Of a DNA stretch of 27,660 bases, positions 23,323 through 27,660 are shown piece by piece. Numbering within the stretch: the stretch's first letter is position 1; each line of letters opens with the position of its first letter. The stretch is from JAWXUU01 sp044426085. Lineage in GTDB: Bacteria; Bacillota; Clostridia; Christensenellales; CAMQZB01. The DNA lies in assembly GCA_044426085.1 (NCBI GenBank), contig JAWXUU010000019.1, positions 1-27,660 of the forward strand, written 5' to 3'. The notes under the pieces are model-generated. The model was not told the origin of the DNA. It worked only from the letters and a program-made list of their open reading frames with translations, and did not search any database. The translations under genes were made by a program, and so were the position numbers.

Positions 23323-23412
23323 TTATCTCCTTACACTATCTATAACGTGCGAGGTTTGAATTTTATTGGTGAATTTTAAAATAAAATTGAATTTTTCGTT
23401 TTGTGTTTTCAT
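23323..23412 (-). CDS. 29-codon small ORF coupled to the sigma-factor gene
   Basis: An uninterrupted frame of 29 codons starting at ATG 23412, with GGAG six bases upstream. It opens MKTQNEKFNFILKF and ends DSVRR. Its stop codon overlaps the ribosome site of the sigma gene (AAGGAGATAA), the layout expected for translational coupling. It is basic and has no membrane segment. It could be a leader peptide that sets sigma translation or a small protein in its own right. It lies directly below a good promoter. No homologue is known to me. Confidence 0.55.
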   Translation of the reverse strand: MKTQNEKFNFILKFTNKIQTSHVIDSVRR

Positions 23413-23452
23413 TTCTTTCTCCATTGTTTGTATTACCTTGCAAGATAAATAA

Positions 23453-23481
23453 ATTATAGCACGCAATCAAAACTTACGCAA
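23453..23481 (-). promoter_or_regulatory. Promoter of the small ORF-sigma-membrane protein operon
   Basis: On the minus strand: TTGCGT (23476-23481), a 17-bp spacer, TATAAT (23453-23458). It looks like a sigma-A promoter rather than an ECF one. The 85 bp above it, to the terminator at 23566, hold nothing I recognise. Confidence 0.7.
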
Positions 23482-23565
23482 CCAACCACAAGTTTAGATT
23501 GCAAAATACGCCACAAAACTGCTCGACCGATAGTTTACTTCAAGTGTTTTATTGATTCATAGTGC

Positions 23566-23596
23566 AAAAAAAGAGCAACTTCTATAGTTACTCTTT
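23566..23596 (-). terminator. Terminator after the 97-aa membrane-protein gene
   Basis: Stem AAAGAG-C-AACT (23570-23580) with AGTT-A-CTCTTT (23586-23596), one mismatch, a five-base loop, then seven T residues on the minus strand. Confidence 0.8.
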
Positions 23597-23662
23597 GCGT
23601 TTGTTATTTTGTCGTTATGTGTGGTATGCTCATAATCTTCTTAAATCCTATCACATCTTGTG

Positions 23663-23956
23663 TTACTTAATCTTGAATTTATTTTCTGCATATATATCAA
23701 ACACGAACATTATAATAAATAAAATAGTTGCTGGAATTAGAAAGCTCACTTCAAATATTAGACCCAAAACACCCATACAGATACAAACAAAACCACACAA
23801 GTAATCCTTTTTATAAATATATTGTGTGAATTTTGGTATGTCTACTTTTATTTTTCGCACGCCAAAATGGAAAGATAACCATCGTTGCTGTTTAACCATA
23901 TATCCACCAATTATACTGACTAATCCCATAATTATTAATGCAATTTTGAACTCCAT
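23663..23956 (-). CDS. Small membrane protein (97 aa, about three helices)
   Basis: Not recognised with confidence; it resembles short DUF3784-type membrane proteins in layout. Hydrophobic stretches lie at about residues 4-20, 53-70 and 72-89. A basic cytoplasmic-like loop after the first helix carries RWLSFHFGVRKIKVD. AGGAGG lies nine bases upstream of the ATG. The gene is 85 bp after the 145-aa membrane-protein gene, with no strong promoter of its own apart from a TATAAT-like box, so it is probably cotranscribed. A strong terminator follows 66 bp downstream. Confidence 0.7.
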   Translation of the reverse strand: MEFKIALIIMGLVSIIGGYMVKQQRWLSFHFGVRKIKVDIPKFTQYIYKKDYLCGFVCICMGVLGLIFEVSFLIPATILFIIMFVFDIYAENKFKIK

Positions 23957-23990
23957 ACTTATCAGCCTCCTAGTATATTATATAAATTTC

Positions 23991-24028
23991 TTGTATTTAT
24001 TTGTTCATTATTTTTGTATTTATTTGTT
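23991..24028. repeat. 15-bp direct repeat upstream of the 97-aa gene
   Basis: TTGTATTTATTTGTT occurs exactly at 23991-24005 and 24014-24028, 23 bp apart. It may be a regulatory pair or a slippage duplication in AT-rich DNA. Confidence 0.5.
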
Positions 24029-24041
24029 ATTCGCGTTATGC

Positions 24042-24479
24042 TCATTTTGTGTGGTGCTTACTTGTTTGACACCCAAAATAAAAAACAATGCACATTATCA
24101 AAAATGCTACTATATATGTAGGCGATAGCGTGTGAAACGATCCTGTGAATACAGCAACTATACGGATAAGTGGCAAATAATAAAACTGGGTTGCTATTCC
24201 AACGAAGCCAGACCAATATTGTCCCAAAATAAATTCTTGATATAAAATCAATGCCAATACGATTAAAGCTACCAAATTCCCCAAAACTATCGCTAATTTC
24301 TTATTATCCACTAATTTATAAGAATATCTCCCAAATAAAAACCATGCAATCAAAAATAATATTCCAAACAATGTAAATGGTGGCACTGTATTATAAAACG
24401 GTCCCATTACCAAATAATTTATACCATATCCGACGAAAAATGGTATAATTCCCAATAGAATTAGAATGCTTTTTTTCAT
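24042..24479 (-). CDS. Membrane protein of about four helices (145 aa)
   Basis: Family not recognised. Hydrophobic stretches lie at about residues 4-24, 34-49, 63-82 and 121-136, joined by short loops with GQYWSGFVGIATQFYYLP between the third and fourth. The frame is open upstream to 24518, but the ATG at 24479 has GGAGA about seven bases before it and gives the normal MKKSI start. A promoter with a dyad in its spacer lies directly upstream, so this gene is probably controlled separately from its neighbours. It is followed by the 97-aa membrane-protein gene. Confidence 0.75.
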   Translation of the reverse strand: MKKSILILLGIIPFFVGYGINYLVMGPFYNTVPPFTLFGILFLIAWFLFGRYSYKLVDNKKLAIVLGNLVALIVLALILYQEFILGQYWSGFVGIATQFYYLPLIRIVAVFTGSFHTLSPTYIVAFLIMCIVFYFGCQTSKHHTK

Positions 24480-24517
24480 ATTATATCTCCATTCATTATA
24501 TAAATAATCTTTAGTCA

Positions 24518-24546
24518 AGCATACCCTACAGCGGACTGTAAGTCAA
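24518..24546 (-). promoter_or_regulatory. Promoter of the 145-aa membrane-protein gene
   Basis: On the minus strand: TTGACT (24541-24546), a 17-bp spacer, TATGCT (24518-24523). Confidence 0.65.
24527..24540. promoter_or_regulatory. Operator-like dyad in a promoter spacer
   Basis: TACAG-CGGA-CTGTA, perfect 5-bp arms, filling the spacer right up to the -35 box. The ACAG-N4-CTGT core also occurs in the MarR promoter at 6594-6605. Confidence 0.45.
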
Positions 24547-24560
24547 TGCTAAGAAATACC

Positions 24561-24598
24561 AAAGCCTCCGCCACATATTGTGGTCAGCCTCTCGCTTT
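24561..24598 (-). terminator. Possible terminator of the 61-aa gene
   Basis: Outer arms AAAGC/GCTTT and inner arms CCAC/GTGG with an imperfect middle. The T-tract is short (CTTTGGTATTTC), so the call is weak. It overlaps the stop codon of the 61-aa gene. Confidence 0.4.
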
Positions 24599-24782
24599 AG
24601 TCTTCTATATTTTCCTCGTCATTTTCTTCGTCATATCTTTTATTTTCTATTGCATCAATGATGAACCCAGCCGCAAAAGCAATGGCAACAATTATTCCTA
24701 AATTACCTTCTATATTGAGCGATTCGCCAAGCACAATACCACAAAAGCCTGCCAATAATATTGTAAAAATCACCTTAAACAT
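24597..24782 (-). CDS. Small two-helix membrane protein with acidic tail (61 aa)
   Basis: Not a family I recognise. The N-terminal helix (about residues 3-19) and a second helix (about 28-45, glycine- and alanine-rich) are followed by a strongly acidic cytoplasmic-type tail (YDEENDEENIED). GGGGAGG lies eight bases upstream of the ATG. A full-consensus promoter 36 bp above the start suggests strong expression as a single gene. Confidence 0.7.
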   Translation of the reverse strand: MFKVIFTILLAGFCGIVLGESLNIEGNLGIIVAIAFAAGFIIDAIENKRYDEENDEENIED

Positions 24783-24817
24783 AATTCTTTCCTCCCCTTG
24801 TTTTTAATTACTATCTC

Positions 24818-24846
24818 ATTATACTCCGCACTAGCTTCATTGTCAA
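24818..24846 (-). promoter_or_regulatory. Consensus promoter of the 61-aa gene
   Basis: On the minus strand: TTGACA (24841-24846), a 17-bp spacer, TATAAT (24818-24823). Both hexamers are perfect, the best promoter in the window. Confidence 0.85.
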
Positions 24847-24868
24847 CGCTGAGCAGCGAGAATATAGC

Positions 24869-24907
24869 TAAGTAATGTCAAGATCAGTATCTTTGCGACA
24901 TTTCTTA
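24869..24907 (-). other. Long stem-loop at the 3' end of the right-hand operon
   Basis: TAAG/CTTA, AATGTC/GACATT and AAGAT/ATCTT pair in register with small bulges and a CAGT loop. No T-tract follows, so it may protect or process the mRNA end rather than terminate. Confidence 0.5.
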
Positions 24908-24922
24908 TCCTTTTATATCCTT

Positions 24923-25303
24923 TTATTCAATCACTTCTCGTCCGTATTCTTTGAAAATTTCCAAAATGCCATCTGGAACATCGCCTGGGTCGCCTTCTTG
25001 AATGATTTCAACTTTGCTGACGCCACCCAATTTCGCGGGATAACTTTCCATTATTGAGCCATCATATGTCACCTCTATTTTATCGCCAGTGCTGATTGTT
25101 GGGGGCAATTCAAAATCGCCAACAAGTGACAATGGTTCATAATCTTGGTATGTGATAGCAGTCATCTCTAAACCTAAATTTTCTGTTGTGACAGCATAGC
25201 ATGTTATTGTATGCGTTCCAATATCCATTGCAAAAAAAGCAATCAAAGCAATGCATATAATTAAAATTGCGATTATTATAATTTTCTTTTTTATTTTTGT
25301 CAT
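24923..25303 (-). CDS. Exported/anchored DUF3221-like protein (126 aa)
   Basis: An N-terminal signal-anchor (basic MTKIKKK, hydrophobic 8-26) followed by an extracytoplasmic domain of about 95 residues. The TGDKIEVTYDGSIMESYPAKLGGVSKVEII section resembles the DUF3221/YobA-type small beta-barrel, where a 'DG-x-I-x-ESYPA' element is common. No lipobox Cys is present at the right place. It is the last gene of the right-hand operon, 31 bp after the YbjQ-like gene. The function is unknown. Confidence 0.7.
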   Translation of the reverse strand: MTKIKKKIIIIAILIICIALIAFFAMDIGTHTITCYAVTTENLGLEMTAITYQDYEPLSLVGDFELPPTISTGDKIEVTYDGSIMESYPAKLGGVSKVEIIQEGDPGDVPDGILEIFKEYGREVIE

Positions 25304-25334
25304 ATTGTTTTTCCTTTATGGTTTTATACTTATT

Positions 25335-25967
25335 TTACTCTTCAATTTTTTCAATCACAACCGCTGTGCCGCTGATGATAACGCCAATAAGGTTTGAACC
25401 AAACTGATGATAGTCAAAACCAATGCCTATGATAGCATTGCCACCGCACTGAATTGTTTGCTTATAAAGCTCTTGCATAGATTCTTCCCTTGCCGTTGCA
25501 AGTTTATCTTTGAAAGCACCGCTTGTTGTGCCAAAAAAGTCCGCAAAGCCTGCCGCCACTTCACTTCCAAAACCTGTGCCGAGAACTGTTTCTCCCACCA
25601 CGATTTTTATATATTTAGTGATTTTATATCCTTCGAAATTGTGACCGTTGCTTGTTAGGATATAATCGTATTTCCTCTTTTCTTCAAGCACTTTTTCCAC
25701 TTCTATCATCGCATCAGTCGTTCCTGATTTGATGTTTTCCAAAACTTCCACAACTTGCGGTTCAAGCTTGCCTGAATTTATATATTCATCAATATATAAC
25801 GTAGCTTTGTGAAATTCATCAACATCAGCCACTGGTCTTTTTTGCAAAATTTTTGTTGCTTCAAAGCATTTATCGCACAAAAATTGCTTAGGTTGATTTT
25901 CAGAAATCGGATGTTCCTTAGCCCAAGAACTTATTTTGCTTCCACAAACACAACAAGTATTAGCCAT
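25335..25967 (-). CDS. Zinc-ribbon protein with YbjQ/UPF0145 domain
   Basis: About 210 aa in two parts. The N-terminus has CVCG and CDKC pairs about 25 residues apart, a small zinc ribbon of the DUF4428 type. Residues about 110-208 match YbjQ/UPF0145 proteins: GYKITKYIKIVVGETVLGTGF, DFFGTTSGAF, GGNAIIGIGFDYHQ and GTAVVIEKI. That family forms pentameric beta-rings whose role is not settled. Two ATGs are possible: 25973 leaves only three bases from GGAG, while 25967 leaves nine, so the latter is preferred. It is cytoplasmic. It lies in a run of exported small proteins, which is an odd setting for it. Confidence 0.85.
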   Translation of the reverse strand: MANTCCVCGSKISSWAKEHPISENQPKQFLCDKCFEATKILQKRPVADVDEFHKATLYIDEYINSGKLEPQVVEVLENIKSGTTDAMIEVEKVLEEKRKYDYILTSNGHNFEGYKITKYIKIVVGETVLGTGFGSEVAAGFADFFGTTSGAFKDKLATAREESMQELYKQTIQCGGNAIIGIGFDYHQFGSNLIGVIISGTAVVIEKIEE

Positions 25968-26012
25968 TTTCATTTTCTCCTTTCGCCCATGCGAGCATTC
26001 TTATTTCGTTTA

Positions 26013-26450
26013 TTAACTATTGTTTTCTAGGCTCGATTTATATGCAAAGCCGTTTATTTCTTCCAAAAAAGCATGCAAATCGACAATTGCACCAGCCGTG
26101 CTTGCTTCATAAAACCAGTTTCCAACTTTGAGCGTTTGCTCCGACTGAACAACAACGTCCCCAAGAAAAGTGCCATATGCATCATACATATTCACATGAA
26201 AAGACGTCCCCATTCCAAGCGCTAGCCCTTTGGTGTGATAGCTAGTGCTTTGCATTTCACTTATGATATAATCAATGGTTTCTCTATCATCAATAACAAC
26301 CGTTTCGCCAGTGTTACCATTGAATAATTGAATTTCCGCGACGTCTTGCGAATCAACTTTCGGGAAAGTTTTAGGTGTCACCCACCAAACCCCAAAAACC
26401 AAAGCGATGATAATCACCACGCACATAATAATTTTGATTGATTTTTTCAT
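26013..26450 (-). CDS. Signal-anchored exported protein (145 aa), unknown
   Basis: A basic MKKSIK start, one hydrophobic helix (about 7-24) and a soluble external part of about 115 residues with alternating hydrophobic strands (VVIDDRETIDYIISEMQS, then FHVNMYDAYGTFLGDVVV and TLKVGNWFYEAS). No cysteine lipobox is visible. The layout resembles small secreted beta-sandwich proteins common in Clostridia, but I cannot assign a family. AGGAG precedes the ATG. The gene is 8 bp after the lipoprotein gene, so the two are cotranscribed. Confidence 0.7.
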   Translation of the reverse strand: MKKSIKIIMCVVIIIALVFGVWWVTPKTFPKVDSQDVAEIQLFNGNTGETVVIDDRETIDYIISEMQSTSYHTKGLALGMGTSFHVNMYDAYGTFLGDVVVQSEQTLKVGNWFYEASTAGAIVDLHAFLEEINGFAYKSSLENNS

Positions 26451-26458
26451 TTTATCTC

Positions 26459-27325
26459 CTATGAAACTGTTATCGGCAAAGTGATATCAAAATCGATGTT
26501 TTTGCCTTCTTGCGTTTGATATTTGATGTTTGCAACAACTGTGTAGTTGCCGACTTCGGGATTTGTGAAAGTTTTTCCATCTTGTGTCACCGGGAAAGAA
26601 TAAGATGCTGTTGTTGCGATACCTTGATTGAAAACATGGTCTTTCAATATCACAGGAACTTCGCTAACAATCCCAACAACTTCACCAGCTTCGTCATATA
26701 AATTCACGCAGTATATAGTCCCACTGCCAGAAACCGTTATCGCTTCATCTTCGCCGATATATTCCATTTCAAGCGTGATGTCGAATGGCTTTTGCAAATT
26801 CGCTATTGAAGCGATTGGATAATCTGAGTGTGCCGATGTAAGCGTGAAACTGATATCATCCTCTGAAACAACGACTTCCGAAACGCTAGGAGAATCGTTC
26901 ACTATGATTGCAGTTGTAGGTCGCAAATTGCTGAATTCTTCGTGATCGCCGATTTCGGCAGTCACTGTCAATTTTTCGAGAAATGATTGAAGTTCTTCTT
27001 CTGTATCAAAATACTTGATATTAAAATCTTGACTTTCGCCTTTTTCTAGCACGGCATCTGTCAATGAAGAACCGCTGTTAGTTCCTGATTCCCAAGCCAT
27101 ATAAAGACCAAGATTTTCGCCATCTGCATATTCATCTGTCAAAACTTCAACCCTTGCAGTCGCTTTATACCCAAAAGTGCCAATTTCAGTCACAAGAATA
27201 ACCTTCAAATCTTCGTCCTGAAAAAGAACATCCCCCGATTTCAATCCGTCATCGCCACCTTGCTCACAACCAACCATTGAAAATAGCATTGTTACACACA
27301 ATATTATTGATATAATTTTTTTCAT
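26459..27325 (-). CDS. Lipoprotein with beta-sandwich-like external domains (288 aa)
   Basis: The signal peptide ends in the lipobox MVGC with Cys20 as the lipidation site. The mature protein is acidic and built of short beta-strand-like segments in two halves (about 30-140 and 145-286). The second half resembles the BsuPI-like or Ig-like intracellular-proteinase-inhibitor fold in its strand pattern, but this is only an impression. It should be displayed on the outer face of the membrane. It is cotranscribed with the anchored protein downstream. The function is unknown. Confidence 0.75.
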   Translation of the reverse strand: MKKIISIILCVTMLFSMVGCEQGGDDGLKSGDVLFQDEDLKVILVTEIGTFGYKATARVEVLTDEYADGENLGLYMAWESGTNSGSSLTDAVLEKGESQDFNIKYFDTEEELQSFLEKLTVTAEIGDHEEFSNLRPTTAIIVNDSPSVSEVVVSEDDISFTLTSAHSDYPIASIANLQKPFDITLEMEYIGEDEAITVSGSGTIYCVNLYDEAGEVVGIVSEVPVILKDHVFNQGIATTASYSFPVTQDGKTFTNPEVGNYTVVANIKYQTQEGKNIDFDITLPITVS

Positions 27326-27379
27326 ATTGTTTTTCCTTTATTAATTTAACACTTGCACATTTTAAACTTTATGTCTTAT

Positions 27380-27542
27380 TTAAGCAAGCCCTGGACCACC
27401 AGTTGCTTCTGGGTATTGCTGTTTCCACGACACTGCAGATTTGCAGAAATCTTCAAAGCTCACGTAGAGGTTATCTAGTCCGCTCACAAATAGTTTGCCA
27501 TCCACTTCTTCCACTGATTTGCGTGTTAAAAAATTTCAGCAT
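27380..27542 (-). pseudogene. Small gene interrupted by a one-base frameshift at a T6 run
   Basis: An ideal ribosome site, AAGGAG (27549-27554), lies six bases before ATG 27542, but the frame stops after 23 codons at 27471. Removing one T from the T6 run (plus-strand A6 at 27528-27533) restores a 53-codon frame. It begins MLKFLTRKSVEEVDGKLFV and continues to QQYPEATGGPGLA with its stop at 27380-27382. The restored frame reads like real protein, so either the gene is broken, the base is a sequencing error, or slippage controls it. The family is unknown. The C-terminal GGPGLA tail is unusual. Confidence 0.6.
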
Positions 27543-27558
27543 AGTTAACTCCTTTTGT

Positions 27559-27660
27559 TTATGATTGTGCGGGAATAAATATATTCGCAACTCTATATTC
27601 TTCGCTTCCATAATCGCCAAGCAATATAAAAATTTTCACGATATTTTGATTTTGCAAATA
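27559..27660 (-). CDS. C-terminal end of an unknown protein, 5' part outside window
   Basis: The last 33 codons of a gene entering from the right edge, with a stop codon at 27559-27561. The residues include IVKIFILLGDYGSEEYRV and end in FIPAQS. The frame is open over the whole visible length and lies directly above the ribosome site of the frameshifted small gene, which supports it as coding and cotranscribed. There is too little to name a family. Confidence 0.6.
   Translation of the reverse strand, partial: YLQNQNIVKIFILLGDYGSEEYRVANIFIPAQS

Noticed and set aside
24480..24518. Longer start for the 145-aa membrane protein
   Set aside because: The ATG at 24479 has a ribosome site and the usual MKKS start. 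The extension would begin within the promoter at 24518-24546.
24841..24862. CGCTGCTCAGCG palindrome near the 61-aa promoter as a terminator
   Set aside because: The loop would be only two bases and no T-tract follows. It overlaps promoter DNA and is probably incidental.
1..27660. tRNA, rRNA, CRISPR or toxin-antitoxin loci
   Set aside because: No cloverleaf, rRNA-like stretch, regularly spaced repeat array or recognisable toxin family was found on either strand.

Overview
The window looks like chromosomal DNA of a low-GC, Gram-positive Bacillota/Clostridia-type bacterium. The evidence is strong AGGAGG-type ribosome sites, consensus sigma-A promoters (TTGACA, 17 bp, TATAAT-like), lipoproteins with LxGC-type lipoboxes, MepA-like MATE pumps, XRE regulators fused to membrane segments, and T-tailed hairpin terminators. 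Every gene I can support lies on the minus strand, so transcription runs from the high-coordinate end to the low-coordinate end. No rRNA, tRNA, CRISPR array, transposase or phage gene was seen.

Layout, high to low coordinates. (1) 24.9-27.7 kb: an operon entering from outside the window. It holds the end of an unknown gene, a small gene broken by one extra T, a lipoprotein, an anchored exported protein, a zinc-ribbon/YbjQ-like protein and a DUF3221-like secreted protein. (2) 23.6-24.8 kb: three small membrane-protein genes with their own promoters. (3) 21.75-23.5 kb: a regulatory operon with a 29-codon small ORF, an ECF sigma factor and a single-pass membrane protein. (4) 21.2-21.65 kb: a membrane-anchored XRE regulator with a strong terminator.

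(5) 6.66-21.0 kb: the main catabolic operon. In order it has a LacI-type repressor, an oligopeptide-type (Opp/Dpp-like) binding protein, two permeases, two ATPases, a domain-permuted GH3 beta-glucosidase, a 1063-aa glycoside-phosphorylase-like protein and a ROK glucokinase. The simplest reading is import of beta-gluco-oligosaccharides and their breakdown inside the cell to glucose, glucose-6-phosphate and probably glucose-1-phosphate. The control region has two sigma-A promoters, each with a LacI-type operator at its start site, plus a third operator further upstream.

(6) 4.7-6.6 kb: a MarR-MATE efflux operon. (7) 2.2-4.6 kb: a MATE transporter fused to a cytidylate-kinase-like domain. Its stop codon lies in a duplicated copy of the XRE gene from region 4. 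(8) 0-2.1 kb: an XRE-membrane protein carrying a GGADGPT motif, an alpha/beta hydrolase with a small membrane protein, and the start of a DUF2089 gene.

Three dispersed repeats tie these regions together. An XRE-gene fragment (2218-2401 and 21273-21456) and a terminator with its 3' flank (326-398 and 21195-21268) both match the locus at 21.2-21.5 kb. A second terminator-flank repeat occurs at 2138-2187 and 6621-6670. The most unusual items are the MATE-kinase fusion with its borrowed stop codon, the sigma factor paired with an oppositely oriented membrane partner and a coupled small ORF, the GGADGPT motif in a regulator, and the phosphorylase-like enzyme.
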